Below, in pieces: positions 1-9,445 of a stretch of 55,840 nt of DNA. Within the stretch, counting starts at the first letter, position 1. The number at the start of each line of letters is the position of its first letter. The stretch is from Nocardioides agariphilus (GTDB taxonomy: Bacteria > Actinomycetota > Actinomycetes > Propionibacteriales > Nocardioidaceae): NCBI RefSeq assembly GCF_015352445.1, contig NZ_JADKPO010000029.1, positions 1 through 55,840 of the forward strand. Reading direction: 5' to 3'. Under the pieces are notes generated by a model. It did no database searches. It was not told the DNA's origin and worked only from the letters and a program-made list of their open reading frames with translations. Made by a program: the position numbers and the translations under genes.

Positions 1-41
1 CCGAGAAGGAGGACCTGACACCCGCCGCACTCACTGCCTAG
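1..41 (+). CDS. possible 3' end of a truncated upstream gene
   Basis: An open frame from base 3 encodes EKEDLTPAALTA and ends at a TAG at 39-41. It would be the tail of a gene starting before the window. Twelve residues are too few to assign a family, and the frame may be chance. Confidence 0.25.
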   Translation, partial: EKEDLTPAALTA

Positions 42-102
42 AGTGCAACCACCGGATCACGCGGTGGCCCCTTCATCCACCACGACCGTGGACTTGACCC
101 GC

Positions 103-139
103 TGGTTGAGGAGGTTGCGCAGCAACCGTCTCGAAACCC
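103..139. repeat. REP-like palindromic element
   Basis: The sequence reads GGTTGAGGAGG, then a GGTTGCGCAGCAACC hairpin, then CGTCTCGAAACC. The same outer arms occur at 33184-33224 inside hsdR in reverse orientation, and the GGTTGAGGAGGG half is tandemly repeated at 55557-55840. This looks like a dispersed REP-type extragenic palindrome. The remainder of the 42-220 gap shows no gene. Confidence 0.7.
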
Positions 140-220
140 GGTGAGCAGACTGCTGACGCGTCACGGGGTGTCCAGACAGGCGCGCCTTCCTCGACCTGCG
201 AAGCTCGGGCCGCGCGGCGC

Positions 221-1222
221 TCAGCGCTCGTAGTCGATCTCGGCGAACTCGCGGAGCTTCTCGAACCGGTGCTCGGCGGTGACGGAGCGGACGGTCCCGC
301 TTCGCGAGCGCATCACCAGGGAGTGGGAGGTCGCACCGTTGGAGCGGTAGTGGACCCCCTTCATCAGCTCGCCGTCGGTGATGCCGGTGGCCACGAAGAA
401 GCAGTCCTCCGCCCTGACCAGGACGTCGGTCGTCAGCACATGGTCGGGGTCGAGGTTGTGCCCGGCGTCGAGGGCACGCTGGCGCTCGTCGTCGTCCTTG
501 GGCCACAAGCGCGCTTGGATGATGCCGCCGGTGCACTTCATGGCGCACGCGGCGATGATGCCCTCGGGGGTGCCGCCGACACCGAGCAGGAGATCCACAC
601 CGGTGTCGGGCCGGGCGGCCATGATGGCGCCGGCGACGTCACCGTCGGGGATGTACTTGATGCGGGCGCCAGTCTCACGGATCTGCTCGACGAGCCCCGC
701 GTGGCGAGGCCGGTCGAGCAGGACGACTGTCACGTCGTGCTCGTGCATGCCCTTGGCCTTGGCGACCGCACGGATGTTCGCGGCGACCGGCTTGCGGATG
801 TCGACGACATCGGCAGCCTCCGGTCCGGTGACGAGCTTCTCCATGTAGAAGACAGCCGACGGGTCGTACATCGAGTGGCGCGGTGCCACCGCCATCACGG
901 CGATCGCGTTGTTCATGCCCTTGGCGGTCAGCGTCGTGCCGTCGACGGGGTCGACGGCGACGTCGACCTCAGGGCCGGTGCCGTCACCGACCTGCTCGCC
1001 GTTGAAGAGCATCGGGGCGTTGTCCTTCTCGCCCTCGCCGATCACGACCGTGCCGCGCATGCCGACCGAGCTGATCATGTAGCGCATCGCGTTGACCGCT
1101 GCCTGGTCGGCGTCGTTCTTGTCGCCGCGGCCGACCCACCGGGCCGCCGCCATCGCGGCCGCCTCCGTGACGCGCACCAGGTCCATCGCGAGGTTGCGGT
1201 CCGGTCGCGTCGTATCGCCCAT
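221..1222 (-). CDS. glpX: class II fructose-1,6-bisphosphatase
   Basis: This enzyme removes the C1 phosphate of fructose-1,6-bisphosphate in gluconeogenesis in the cytoplasm. The 333-residue product matches the usual GlpX length. It carries the metal/phosphate-binding signatures [10 protein letters not shown] and DPVDGTT, the latter typical of the Li-sensitive phosphatase superfamily, and the N-terminal [16 protein letters not shown] use the ATG at 1222 (MGDTTRPD) because the upstream in-frame extension [11 protein letters not shown] is not typical of the family. The flanking DUF4245 gene and the exonuclease VII/ispH genes form the conserved actinobacterial neighbourhood (Mycobacterium Rv1099c region), which supports the call. 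Confidence 0.95.
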   Translation of the reverse strand: MGDTTRPDRNLAMDLVRVTEAAAMAAARWVGRGDKNDADQAAVNAMRYMISSVGMRGTVVIGEGEKDNAPMLFNGEQVGDGTGPEVDVAVDPVDGTTLTAKGMNNAIAVMAVAPRHSMYDPSAVFYMEKLVTGPEAADVVDIRKPVAANIRAVAKAKGMHEHDVTVVLLDRPRHAGLVEQIRETGARIKYIPDGDVAGAIMAARPDTGVDLLLGVGGTPEGIIAACAMKCTGGIIQARLWPKDDDERQRALDAGHNLDPDHVLTTDVLVRAEDCFFVATGITDGELMKGVHYRSNGATSHSLVMRSRSGTVRSVTAEHRFEKLREFAEIDYER

Positions 1223-1256
1223 GGGCGCGATCCTAGGCGGGTTCGCACCCGCCATG

Positions 1257-2501
1257 TCAGTGGGCGACGAGGGCGAGGACTGACACCGAGACCAGCAGGC
1301 TGATCGGTGTCACCACCAACGAGACCCGGTGGAACTCCCGCAGCGAGGGCCGGCGACCGTGACGGGCGAGCGTACGGCGCCAGAGCAGGTTGGCGAGCGA
1401 GCCGGTGTAGGTCAGCCCCGAGCCGATGTTGAGCCCCAGCAGTGCGGCCAGCACCGCCGGCGTGCCGAGCGGCGCGAGCATCGGCACCAGCAGGAGCGTG
1501 GCCGAGAGGTTGGTCAGCAGGTTGGCCAGCACCGTTGCGAGCACGGCGACCAGCAGGAGCCCGCCGTACGACGTGTCATCCGGTAGCGCGTCGTGCACGA
1601 GCTCCCCCAGAGGACCCAGGGCGAGTCCGGCCACCACGACGCCGAGGCTGAGCACGAAGATCGCGAACGCCGGGTGACCGGCGTGCACCGCTTGCGGAAC
1701 GGTGAGGTGGCCGCGCCGCAAGCCCCAGACCGCGAGGACGAGTGCGGCTGCGCCACTCACCCAGAACGGCTCGGCGCCCAAGGGCGACGCGACCGCGAAG
1801 CCCGCCAGCATCAGGGTCACCACCGCCACCGGCAACCACGGCACAGCCGGCCGGCGGGGCACGGCGTGCGCGGGGTCGGCCTCCTCGGTGAGCTCGCGTC
1901 GGAACAGGACCCGGGCGGCCGCGTACTCGGTGACCAGCACAGCGGCGAGCACCGGCGCCATCACAGCCGCGAACCCGAGGAACGTCAGGTCCAGGTGTCG
2001 CATCGCCAGGAGGTTGGTGAGGTTGGAGACAGGGAGGAGCAAGGAAGCGGAGTTGGCCATCCGCAGGCAGGCATGGGCGCCGGGCCTGGCCGACACTCCT
2101 GCGGACGCGGCTGCGACAAGGACGACGGGCGTCAGCAGCACGACCGTGGCGTCGAGCGAGAGCACGGTCGTGACCAGCGCGGCCAGCACGAACACCCCGG
2201 TGAAGAGCGGCCGCGGGTGGTCTCGCCCCAGCCCGCGAACCAGGCCGGCGGCGGCCGCGAAGACGCCCGACCGGCCACAGACGTCGCCCACGACCAAGAT
2301 GGTGACCAGGAAGAGTACGACCGGGCCGAGGTGGCGGAGCTCCTCCAGGAGGGCGTCGGTGCCCAGCACGCCTGTCGCGAGCACGGCTGCTGCCGCTGCG
2401 ATGCCGATGGCCGCCTCCCAGCGGCCGCGCGGATGGGCGTACGCCGTGACCAGCAGGGCCAGGAGTGCCGCCACCGGCACGACATCGGCGATGGGCGGCA
2501 C
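1257..2501 (-). CDS. ArsB/NhaD (ion transporter superfamily) type permease
   Basis: A 414-residue polytopic membrane protein with about ten hydrophobic segments. The motifs [14 protein letters not shown] and [16 protein letters not shown], and a second-half [14 protein letters not shown], are the inverted-repeat discontinuous-helix motifs of the ArsB/NhaD/SLC13-like ion transporter superfamily. The substrate could be arsenite, an anion such as a dicarboxylate, or Na+/H+; it cannot be told from sequence alone, and no arsR or arsC lies nearby. It ends 35 bp upstream of the chosen glpX start and is oriented the same way, so it may be co-transcribed with glpX. It is divergent from the DUF4245 gene. 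Confidence 0.75.
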   Translation of the reverse strand: MPPIADVVPVAALLALLVTAYAHPRGRWEAAIGIAAAAAVLATGVLGTDALLEELRHLGPVVLFLVTILVVGDVCGRSGVFAAAAGLVRGLGRDHPRPLFTGVFVLAALVTTVLSLDATVVLLTPVVLVAAASAGVSARPGAHACLRMANSASLLLPVSNLTNLLAMRHLDLTFLGFAAVMAPVLAAVLVTEYAAARVLFRRELTEEADPAHAVPRRPAVPWLPVAVVTLMLAGFAVASPLGAEPFWVSGAAALVLAVWGLRRGHLTVPQAVHAGHPAFAIFVLSLGVVVAGLALGPLGELVHDALPDDTSYGGLLLVAVLATVLANLLTNLSATLLLVPMLAPLGTPAVLAALLGLNIGSGLTYTGSLANLLWRRTLARHGRRPSLREFHRVSLVVTPISLLVSVSVLALVAH

Positions 2502-2549
2502 CGGCTCAACTTAGGCCACCTGTGAGGATTGGCTCATGGAGCAGGCGCG

Positions 2550-3119
2550 GTGACCGACCAACGCGAGGCCGCGGGCCGCCCGGGTCGCTACCAGCGGACC
2601 ATCGCCGGCGGCATCGGGTCGATGATCGTGCTCGTCGTGGCCGTCTTGGCCTTCGTCGTCTTCCGGGGCGCCTTTCGTGACAACGCTGCCGTCGAGGTCG
2701 ATCCGGTCGACTACCTGGCGGTCGTGGCACCTGCCCAGGAGTCGGGCTTCGACATCGTCTACCCGCCGTCTCTGCCCACAGGGTGGAAGGCGACCAGTGT
2801 GGACTTCGACCCAGGTGCCCACCCGGACTGGGGCGTCGGCCTGCTCACCGACACGGGCAAGTTCGTCGGCGTCCGACAGGAGGACGACGACATCGACCGC
2901 CTGCTCGCGACGTACGTCGACAAGTCTCCCCAGGAGGGTGCCCTCGTCACCGTTGACGGCGCGATCGTGCCCGAGTGGCGGGAGTGGTCGGACCAGGGCG
3001 GCGACCATGCGTTGGCGGCGACGGTCGACGACTACGAGGTCCTCGTCTACGGCTCGGCCCCGGTCGGCGACCTGCTCACCGTCGTACGGTCCCTGACCGA
3101 CGCCCCCGTGACTGGCTAG
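2550..3119 (+). CDS. DUF4245 membrane-anchored protein
   Basis: A 189-residue protein with a short Arg-rich cytoplasmic N-terminus, one transmembrane anchor (IGSMIVLVVAVLAFVVF) and an exported globular domain containing YPPSLPTGWKATSVDF, a recognisable DUF4245 pattern. Function is unknown; the family occurs next to glpX in actinobacteria (Rv1100 in M. tuberculosis). I chose the GTG at 2550 because a GGAG sits at 2538-2541 upstream. A TTG at 2529 would extend it by seven residues. It converges on xseB. Confidence 0.8.
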   Translation: MTDQREAAGRPGRYQRTIAGGIGSMIVLVVAVLAFVVFRGAFRDNAAVEVDPVDYLAVVAPAQESGFDIVYPPSLPTGWKATSVDFDPGAHPDWGVGLLTDTGKFVGVRQEDDDIDRLLATYVDKSPQEGALVTVDGAIVPEWREWSDQGGDHALAATVDDYEVLVYGSAPVGDLLTVVRSLTDAPVTG

Positions 3120-3325
3120 TCCCGGCTCGCGGCCTCGTCGCCGCGGACGGCGTCGAGGCGGGCGCGAGCGCCGTCGAGCCACTCCTGGCAGACGGTGGCC
3201 AGCTGCTCTCCGCGTTCCCAGAGCGCCAGCGACTCCTCGAGGGTGGTGCCGCCGGCCTCGAGCCTGCGGACCACCTCGATGAGCTCCTCCCGGGCCTGCT
3301 CGTAGGGGATCTCCTGCTCAGCCAT
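3116..3325 (-). CDS. xseB: exonuclease VII small subunit
   Basis: XseB, 69 residues, is the helical accessory subunit that binds the XseA large subunit in the ssDNA exonuclease VII complex. The signature [19 protein letters not shown] followed by [15 protein letters not shown] is diagnostic. The ATG at 3325 (MAEQEIPY) lies 8 bases inside the 3' end of xseA, giving translational coupling. The stop overlaps the end of the convergent DUF4245 gene by 4 bp. Confidence 0.95.
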   Translation of the reverse strand: MAEQEIPYEQAREELIEVVRRLEAGGTTLEESLALWERGEQLATVCQEWLDGARARLDAVRGDEAASRD

Positions 3326-4568
3326 CGGTCTCCTGCTCATGGTGTGTTGTCAGTCCCTCGATCGTCGTCACCTGGGCGCGCAGCCTGCCGTCGGCCACTC
3401 TGACCGTCACAGTCGCACCCGGCTCGGTATCGCCCACCGACGCGACCACGTGGCCGTCGACGTCCTGGATCACCGAGTAGCCCCGGCGCAACGTCTCGAG
3501 CGGCGACAGGGCCCGGGCCCGCGCGCGATGGTGGCCGATCTCGTCCGCGGCGCGGTCCAGGCGGTGGCGTGTGGTGCGGAGCGCTCGCTGGCGCAACGCC
3601 TCGATCTCGTCGGCGCGCACCGTGATCAGGGAGGACGGATCGGCCAGCGCCGGGCGGGTGCGGAGGGTGTCGAGGAGGTGAGCCTCACGGTCGAGCAAGG
3701 CGACCAGCGCCGATCGCAGGCGGTCGCGGCCGACCGCCACGATCCGCAGCTCCTCGGCGACGTCGGGGACCACGATCTTGGCGGCGTCGGTCGGAGTGGA
3801 GGCGCGTACGTCGGCGACCAGGTCGAGCAGCGGCTGGTCGGGCTCGTGGCCGATCGCCGAGACGACCGGTGTCGAGCACTTCGCGACCGCGCGCAGCAGC
3901 CCCTCATCGGAGAACGGCAGCAGGTCCTCCACCGAACCCCCACCGCGAGTCACGATGATCACGTCGACGCGCTCGTCGCGGTCCAGGCGGTCGACGGCTG
4001 CGATCACCTCGAGGGCCGCGCGAGTGCCCTGCATGGCCGCGTAGGCGGTCTCGAACTCCACCGCTGGCCAGCGACGACGGGCGTTGTCGACCACGTCGCG
4101 CTCGGCGGCGGAGTCGGGCGCGGTGACCAGGCCGACCCGCCGCGGCAGGAACGGCAAGGAGCGCTTGAGCTCAGGCGCGAACAGGCCTTCGGCCGCCAGG
4201 AGCTGCCGTCGGCGCTCGAGGCGCGCCAGCAGCTCGCCCAGCCCGACGAGCCGGATCTCACGCACCGCGAGCGAGAGCGTGCCCCGATTGGCGTAGTACG
4301 ACGGCTTGGCGTGGACGACCACGCTCGCACCCTCCACCAACGGCGGGTCGAGGGAGTCGAACAGCGTGCGCGCACAGGTCACCGGCACCGAGATGTCGGC
4401 GACGGAGTCGCGCAAGGTGAGGAAGACGGTGCCGACGCCAGGACGCCTGCTGACCTGGGCTATCTGGCCCTCCACCCAGACCGCACCGAGCTTGTCGACC
4501 CATCCTGCGATGGCGTTGGCGATCTGGCGGACGGGCGCGGGGGACTGCGGGGATGTCTCCAGCGCCAT
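3318..4568 (-). CDS. xseA: exonuclease VII large subunit
   Basis: XseA, 416 residues, degrades single-stranded DNA bidirectionally into oligonucleotides during mismatch and recombination repair. An N-terminal OB-fold (about residues 10-110, with [15 protein letters not shown]) precedes the catalytic domain. That domain carries the family motifs [25 protein letters not shown] and [14 protein letters not shown], then a coiled-coil region (300-370) and a C-terminal RRGYSVIQD segment. It is followed by xseB with an 8-bp overlap. Its start is 24 bp from the start of divergent ispH, so the two promoters must overlap. Confidence 0.95.
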   Translation of the reverse strand: MALETSPQSPAPVRQIANAIAGWVDKLGAVWVEGQIAQVSRRPGVGTVFLTLRDSVADISVPVTCARTLFDSLDPPLVEGASVVVHAKPSYYANRGTLSLAVREIRLVGLGELLARLERRRQLLAAEGLFAPELKRSLPFLPRRVGLVTAPDSAAERDVVDNARRRWPAVEFETAYAAMQGTRAALEVIAAVDRLDRDERVDVIIVTRGGGSVEDLLPFSDEGLLRAVAKCSTPVVSAIGHEPDQPLLDLVADVRASTPTDAAKIVVPDVAEELRIVAVGRDRLRSALVALLDREAHLLDTLRTRPALADPSSLITVRADEIEALRQRALRTTRHRLDRAADEIGHHRARARALSPLETLRRGYSVIQDVDGHVVASVGDTEPGATVTVRVADGRLRAQVTTIEGLTTHHEQETDG

Positions 4569-4592
4569 GGCCGCAGCCTAGACTCGACCAAC

Positions 4593-5582
4593 GTGACGAC
4601 CACCGACCTGGGGATCCCCCGCATCGCCGACAGCAGTGTGCTGCTGGCTGCCCCGCGCGGCTACTGCGCGGGTGTCGACCGGGCGGTGGTGACGGTTGAG
4701 AAGGCCCTGGATCTCTACGGCGCCCCCGTCTACGTCCGCAAGCAGATCGTGCACAACAAGCACGTGGTCGCCGACCTCGAGTCGCGAGGCGCGATCTTCG
4801 TCGAGGAGCTCGACGAGGTCCCCGAGGGCCAGACCGTCGTCTTCTCCGCCCACGGTGTCGCGCCGAGCGTGCACGCCCAGGCCGCCGAGCGCGCGTTGAA
4901 GACCATCGACGCGACCTGCCCCCTGGTGACCAAGGTGCACCACGAGGCGAAGCGGTTCGCCGACCAGGACTACGACATCCTGCTGATCGGACACGAGGGC
5001 CACGAGGAGGTCGAGGGCACCTCCGGAGAGGCTCCCGACCACATCCAGCTGGTGCAGGGCCCCGGCGACGTCGCCGGCATCGTGGTGCGTGATCCGGCCA
5101 AGGTGGCCTGGCTCTCCCAGACCACGCTGTCGGTCGACGAGACGCTGGAGACCGTCGCTGCCATCCGCGAGCGCTTCCCCCTCCTGCTCGACCCGCCCAG
5201 CGACGACATCTGCTACGCCACCCAGAACCGCCAGCTCGCCATCAAGGAGATCGCCCGCGAGGCCGACCTGGTGATCGTGGTCGGCTCGGGCAACTCCTCC
5301 AACTCCGTGCGGCTGGTCGAGGTTGCGCTGGAGGCCGGCGCCAAGGCCGCCTACCGCGTCGACGACGCCGCCGAGATCGACGAGTCCTGGCTCGAGGGCG
5401 TCAAGACCGTCAGCGTCACCTCGGGCGCCAGCGTTCCCGAGGAGTTGGTCGACGGGGTGCTCGCCTTCCTCGCCGAGCGCGGCTACCCCGACGCCCAGGC
5501 AGTCCACAGCGCCGAGGAGTCGCTCATCTTCGCGCTGCCGCCCGAGCTGCGCCGCGACCTGCGCGCAGCCTCGGCGTCCTAG
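4593..5582 (+). CDS. ispH: 4-hydroxy-3-methylbut-2-enyl diphosphate reductase
   Basis: IspH (LytB) is the last enzyme of the MEP isoprenoid pathway. It reduces HMBPP to IPP and DMAPP through a [4Fe-4S] cluster. The 329-residue product has all three cluster cysteines in their motifs: [26 protein letters not shown] and [10 protein letters not shown]. It also has the AHGV histidine, [10 protein letters not shown] and [11 protein letters not shown]. The GTG start at 4593 (VTTTDLGIP) is chosen because the open frame further upstream is antisense to xseA. The divergent xseA-ispH arrangement is conserved in actinobacteria. Confidence 0.96.
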   Translation: MTTTDLGIPRIADSSVLLAAPRGYCAGVDRAVVTVEKALDLYGAPVYVRKQIVHNKHVVADLESRGAIFVEELDEVPEGQTVVFSAHGVAPSVHAQAAERALKTIDATCPLVTKVHHEAKRFADQDYDILLIGHEGHEEVEGTSGEAPDHIQLVQGPGDVAGIVVRDPAKVAWLSQTTLSVDETLETVAAIRERFPLLLDPPSDDICYATQNRQLAIKEIAREADLVIVVGSGNSSNSVRLVEVALEAGAKAAYRVDDAAEIDESWLEGVKTVSVTSGASVPEELVDGVLAFLAERGYPDAQAVHSAEESLIFALPPELRRDLRAASAS

Positions 5583-5591
5583 TCGGCCGCC

Positions 5592-6218
5592 ATGGCGCGA
5601 TTCCTCGACATCCATCCGGAGAACCCGCAGCAGCGGCTCCTCGACCAGGTCGCCGATGCCCTGCGTGACGACGCCCTGATCGCCTACCCGACTGACTCCG
5701 GCTACGCCCTCGGCTGCCGGATCGGCAACCGCGAAGGCCGCGACCGGATCCTGCGGATCCGCGGCCTCGACGAGCGGCACCACTTCACCTTGATGTGCCG
5801 CGACTTCTCCCAGCTCGGCCAGTTGGTGTACGTCGACAACTCGGCGTTCAGGGCCATCAACGCCGCCACGCCGGGCCCCTACACGTTCATCCTCAAGGCC
5901 ACCCCCGAAGTACCCCGCCGCCTGCTCCACCCGCGCAAGCGCACCGTGGGAGTTCGCATCCCCGACCACGTCTTCGACCAGGCGTTGTTGGAGACCCTGG
6001 GCGAGGCCCTGCTCACCAGCTCGTTGATCCTGCCGGGGGAGTCGGAGCCCCGCACCATGGGCTGGGAGGTCAAGGAGGACCTCGACCACGACGTCGACAT
6101 CGTCGTGGAGGCAGGAGAGACGCCGGCCGAGCCGACCACGGTCGTCGACTGGTCGGAGGGTGCGCCCGAGATCGTGCGCGTAGGTGCCGGCGATCCGGGC
6201 CGCTTCGTTGCGGCCTAG
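5592..6218 (+). CDS. Sua5/YciO/YrdC family protein (threonylcarbamoyl-AMP synthase-like)
   Basis: A 208-residue YrdC-domain protein of the YciO branch. The motifs LIAYPTDSGYALGC, KxRxxDxxHxFTLMCRDF-like RIRGLDERHHFTLMC, and TPGPYTFILKAT are typical. Sua5/TsaC makes threonylcarbamoyl-AMP for tRNA t6A37. YciO paralogues have weaker or uncertain activity, so the role in t6A is inferred. It starts 9 bp after ispH on the same strand and is probably co-transcribed. Confidence 0.85.
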   Translation: MARFLDIHPENPQQRLLDQVADALRDDALIAYPTDSGYALGCRIGNREGRDRILRIRGLDERHHFTLMCRDFSQLGQLVYVDNSAFRAINAATPGPYTFILKATPEVPRRLLHPRKRTVGVRIPDHVFDQALLETLGEALLTSSLILPGESEPRTMGWEVKEDLDHDVDIVVEAGETPAEPTTVVDWSEGAPEIVRVGAGDPGRFVAA

Positions 6219-6230
6219 GTCCTCACCGAG

Positions 6231-6626
6231 TCAGCGGGCCGCGCGTTGACGGGCCATCAGCGTGGCCAAGCACAGGGCGTAGCCGCACACCAGGGCGACA
6301 CTGTGGTGGGCCAGTCCGGACACGACCGCCTGGACGACGCCGTCTTGGGCCGTCGCGATCGCCCCGGGTCGGTCGACGGCGAGGACGGTGAAGGCGCCCA
6401 CCATGATCAAAGGCGGCAGCACGCCGACGGTGAAGAAGTCGCCCGGCCTCACCAGGACTGCCAGACCCAACGACAACAGCACGAACCACAGGTCGAAGAA
6501 CATCGACACCCGACCGACCATCGCGATGTTGATGACGATGGCGCTCAGGGCGACGGCGACGCCGAGCGCGACGACGGCACGACCGGGCTCGCGGCCGTCG
6601 TCCCAGATCGCCCGGGTGTGGCTCAC
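6231..6626 (-). CDS. DUF6542 membrane protein
   Basis: A 131-residue integral membrane protein with four hydrophobic segments (VVALGVAVALSAIVINIAM, FFDLWFVLLSLGLAVLV, TVGVLPPLIMVGAFTVLAV, VALVCGYALCLATLMA). DUF6542 proteins sit between ispH and ychF in actinobacteria (Rv1111c), and here the gene lies just after ispH, so the assignment rests mainly on synteny and topology. Function is unknown. The rmuC stop overlaps its start by 4 bp (ATGA), so it is translationally coupled to rmuC. Confidence 0.7.
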   Translation of the reverse strand: MSHTRAIWDDGREPGRAVVALGVAVALSAIVINIAMVGRVSMFFDLWFVLLSLGLAVLVRPGDFFTVGVLPPLIMVGAFTVLAVDRPGAIATAQDGVVQAVVSGLAHHSVALVCGYALCLATLMARQRAAR

Positions 6627-7684
6627 AGGGCCACGCTAGGAGGCTGGGCGTCCTCATCCGGGGCGGCGCGCCGAGCGAGCGCGACCACGGGTCTCGGCGC
6701 AGGCAGGTCCGCATCGGTCACCGAGAGGTCGCCGAACCTTCGCGCCGACACCAGGACCCGCGACTCCAGGGAGCCGACGGCGGCGTTGTAGTGACCGACC
6801 GCGGCGTTGAGCGAGCGGCCCACGTTGTCGACGTGCGTCGACAGGGTGGACAGCCGCTCATGGAGCTCGCGACCCAGCTGGTGGATCTCGTCGGCGCGCT
6901 CGGTCAGTGCCTCCTGCCGCCAGCCGAGGGCCACTGTGCGCAACAGTGCGATCAGCGTCGTCGGGGTCGCCAGCACCACGTGCTTGGCGGCGGCGTCGTC
7001 GAGCAGATCGCGGTCGACCGAGAGGGCAGCCGACAGGAAGGACTCGGCCGGGACGAACATCACCACGAACTCCGGCGATCCCTCGAGCGAGCGCCAGTAG
7101 CGCTTGGAGGACAACAGGTCGACGTGGTGACGCAGCTGTCGCGCATGACGGAGCAGGTGGGCCTCGCGCTCCTCGTCGTCATCGGTGCCGGTCGCGTCGA
7201 GGAAGGCATCGAGCGGGACCTTGGCGTCGACCACGACCCGCCGGCCGCCGACGAGCTGGACGACGAGGTCGGGCCGCTGCACGGTGTCGTCGCGGGTGAC
7301 CGTGTGGGCCTGCTCGGTGAAGTCGCAACGGTCGACCAGCCCGGCGAGCTCGACGGCCCGGCGCAGGTGCATCTCGCCCCAACGCCCCCGCACCTGCGGC
7401 TTGCGCAGTGCCGTCGACAGCGTCTGCGTCTCGCGGCGCAGGGTGTCGGTGGCATGGCGCATGTCGAGGACCTGCTCGTTGAGCTGTCCCTGCCAGCTGG
7501 CTCGCTGGTGGTCGAGCTCACGCATCTGGTCGCTGAGCCGGTCCAGACCTTGCATCACCTCGGCCCGGTCGATGCCCGCCTCGACGGCCTGGTCGACGTA
7601 TGCCGGCCGCGAGCGCACCCAGAGCACGCCCAAGGCAGATCCCGTCACCAGGCCCACCAGCAACATCAGCACCATCGCGACCAT
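6623..7684 (-). CDS. rmuC: RmuC-family DNA recombination protein
   Basis: RmuC limits DNA inversion at short inverted repeats and is a predicted membrane-anchored coiled-coil nuclease-like protein. An N-terminal anchor (MVAMVLMLLVGLVTGSALGV) is followed by a coiled coil (about 35-90). Then comes the RmuC domain with KPQVRGRWGEMHLRRAVELAG, VVVDAKVPLDAFLDA (PD-(D/E)XK-like) and FVPAESFLSAAL. I list the ATG at 7684; another in-frame ATG at 7714 adds ten residues and neither has a clear ribosome binding site. It is divergent from the aldo/keto reductase at 7760. Confidence 0.9.
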   Translation of the reverse strand: MVAMVLMLLVGLVTGSALGVLWVRSRPAYVDQAVEAGIDRAEVMQGLDRLSDQMRELDHQRASWQGQLNEQVLDMRHATDTLRRETQTLSTALRKPQVRGRWGEMHLRRAVELAGLVDRCDFTEQAHTVTRDDTVQRPDLVVQLVGGRRVVVDAKVPLDAFLDATGTDDDEEREAHLLRHARQLRHHVDLLSSKRYWRSLEGSPEFVVMFVPAESFLSAALSVDRDLLDDAAAKHVVLATPTTLIALLRTVALGWRQEALTERADEIHQLGRELHERLSTLSTHVDNVGRSLNAAVGHYNAAVGSLESRVLVSARRFGDLSVTDADLPAPRPVVALARRAAPDEDAQPPSVAL

Positions 7685-7759
7685 GACCCACAGTCTGGGA
7701 CAAGCCACCGACATAGCTGGACGACGAGGCGCTGGGGGCCCGTCACTAGGGTCGAGAGC

Positions 7760-8629
7760 ATGCAGACTCAGATGATCGGCAAGCACTCGGTGGGCTCGAT
7801 CGGGCTCGGCCTGACGACCTTCGACCAGACCGGCACCCAGCCACGTGAGCAGCTGGCGGCCACCGTGCGGGCGGCTCTCGACGCCGGCGTCACGTTGTTC
7901 GACACCGCCGACGCCAACGGCCCCGGCGACGAGCTGGGCCATCGAGCCCAGGGCGCCAACGAGTCCTTGATCGCCGGGCTGCTCGACGAGCTCGGTGTGC
8001 GTGACGAGGTCCTGCTGGCGACCAAGGGCGGCCACCTGCGCGTCGACGAGGGGGCCTGGGCGCTCGACAGCAGTCGAGACCACCTGCGGCGCGCGGTCGA
8101 CGACAGCCTTCAGCGGCTCGGGGTCGACCGGATCGCGCTGTGGCAGCACCATCGCCCCGACCCGCAGGTCGACTACGCCGAGGTGATCGACACCCTCGAG
8201 GAGATCCACGACAGCGGCAAGGTCGAGATGGTCGGGCTCTCCAACGCCAACCCGGACCAGATCCGTCAGGCGCATCGGGTGCTGGGCGAGGCTCTGGTCA
8301 GCGTCCAGAACCAGTACTCGCCCGCCTTCCGCAGCAGCCAGCCCGAGATCGAGGTGTGCGCGGAGCTGGGCCTGGCCTTCTTGGCCTGGTCGCCCCTCGG
8401 CGGTCTGTCATCGGCCAAGCAGGTCGGCGATCGCTTCGCGGCCTTCGCCGACGTCGCCGCCGAGCGCGGCGTCAGTCCGCAGCGGGTCACCTTGGCGTGG
8501 GAGCTCGCCCAGTCACCCTGCGTGATCCCCATCCCCGGCGCCAAGCGTCCTGACTCGATCACCGACTCCGCCGCAGCGGCCGATCTCGAGCTCACCGACG
8601 ACGAGCTGGCGAGACTCGACGCGAGCTAG
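7760..8629 (+). CDS. aldo/keto reductase lacking the catalytic tyrosine
   Basis: A 289-residue (alpha/beta)8-barrel NADPH-dependent oxidoreductase-like protein. The family Asp (FDTAD), Lys (LLATKGG) and His (WQHHRPDP) are present, as is the cofactor phosphate-binding end (IPIPGAKRPDSI). The position of the catalytic Tyr (DTAxxYG in active members) is Asn here: DTADANG, codon AAC at 7915-7917. An active aldo/keto reductase would normally need that Tyr as general acid. It may be catalytically impaired or repurposed. The second aldo/keto reductase in this window keeps the Tyr. Confidence 0.88.
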   Translation: MQTQMIGKHSVGSIGLGLTTFDQTGTQPREQLAATVRAALDAGVTLFDTADANGPGDELGHRAQGANESLIAGLLDELGVRDEVLLATKGGHLRVDEGAWALDSSRDHLRRAVDDSLQRLGVDRIALWQHHRPDPQVDYAEVIDTLEEIHDSGKVEMVGLSNANPDQIRQAHRVLGEALVSVQNQYSPAFRSSQPEIEVCAELGLAFLAWSPLGGLSSAKQVGDRFAAFADVAAERGVSPQRVTLAWELAQSPCVIPIPGAKRPDSITDSAAAADLELTDDELARLDAS

Positions 8630-8635
8630 ATCGGG

Positions 8636-9376
8636 CTAGGTGAGGCCCACGCCCAGCATGGCGCCCACGGCGTACGTCGCTCCGGCCGCCAGCGTGCCGA
8701 ACAGCAGCTGGCGGGTGGCTCCCCACCACCAGCGGGTCGCGGTGAACAACGAGGCGACGCCGCCGGCCACCAACAGGCCGACCCCACCGAGCGCGAGTCC
8801 GGCCAGCAGCGAGTGGAACCCCAGCAGGTAGGGGATCAGCGGCACCACCGCGCCGATCGCGAACATCACGAACGACGACCCGGCGGCCACCCAAGGGCTC
8901 GGGTGGTCCTCGGGGTCGAGGCCGAGCTCGTGGCTGATGTGCACCCGAATCGCTCGCTCACCGTCGCGATGCACCTCGACCGCCGCCTTCGATGCGGTAT
9001 CGGCTGTCATCCCCATGCCTTGGAACATGCCGCTCAGCTCGGCCAGCTCGGCCTCGGGGTTGTCGCGGAGCTCACGCCGCTCGGCCACGACCTCCTTGTC
9101 GAGGGCCTCGTTCTGGGTGGCGACCGAGGCGTACTCACCCAGCGCCATGGAGAACGCCCCAGCGACCAGACCAGCCAGCCCAGCGGTGACCACGATCGCC
9201 GGCTTCACCCCTGCCGCGCCGATGCCCGCGACCAGCGAGACGTTGGTGACCAGGCCGTCCATCGCGCCGAACGTCGCCGCGCGTAGCCAGCCCCCCGACA
9301 CGTCGGCGTGAGTGTGGCCGACCTCGCTGGATCCGCTGTCGTGAGGGAGCTGGGCGGCGCTGGTCATGGGTTCCAT
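8636..9376 (-). CDS. VIT1/CCC1-type transporter (Fe2+/Mn2+)
   Basis: A 246-residue membrane protein of the VIT1/CCC1 family, which exports Fe2+ or Mn2+ from the cytosol by H+ exchange. The N-terminal half has GWLRAATFGAMDGLVTNVSLVAG and the GAFSMALGEYASVATQNE motif containing the first metal-site acidic residues. A cytoplasmic Glu/Met-rich segment (KEVVAERRELRDNPEAELAELSGMFQGMGM) corresponds to the metal-binding domain. Three C-terminal helices follow. I start at the ATG at 9376 (MEPMTSAAQ); 9367 is also possible. It converges on the aldo/keto reductase with a 6-bp gap. Confidence 0.9.
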   Translation of the reverse strand: MEPMTSAAQLPHDSGSSEVGHTHADVSGGWLRAATFGAMDGLVTNVSLVAGIGAAGVKPAIVVTAGLAGLVAGAFSMALGEYASVATQNEALDKEVVAERRELRDNPEAELAELSGMFQGMGMTADTASKAAVEVHRDGERAIRVHISHELGLDPEDHPSPWVAAGSSFVMFAIGAVVPLIPYLLGFHSLLAGLALGGVGLLVAGGVASLFTATRWWWGATRQLLFGTLAAGATYAVGAMLGVGLT

Positions 9377-9445
9377 GGCAGCGGTCTTGTCGCTCGCGCG
9401 CAAGCAAGGCAAGGCTGGGCTCAGCTGACAATGGTCAAGGCCCAC

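Noticed and set aside
3339-4592. N-terminal extension of IspH
   Set aside because: The long frame is antisense to xseA and lacks IspH similarity. The GTG at 4593 gives the standard length.
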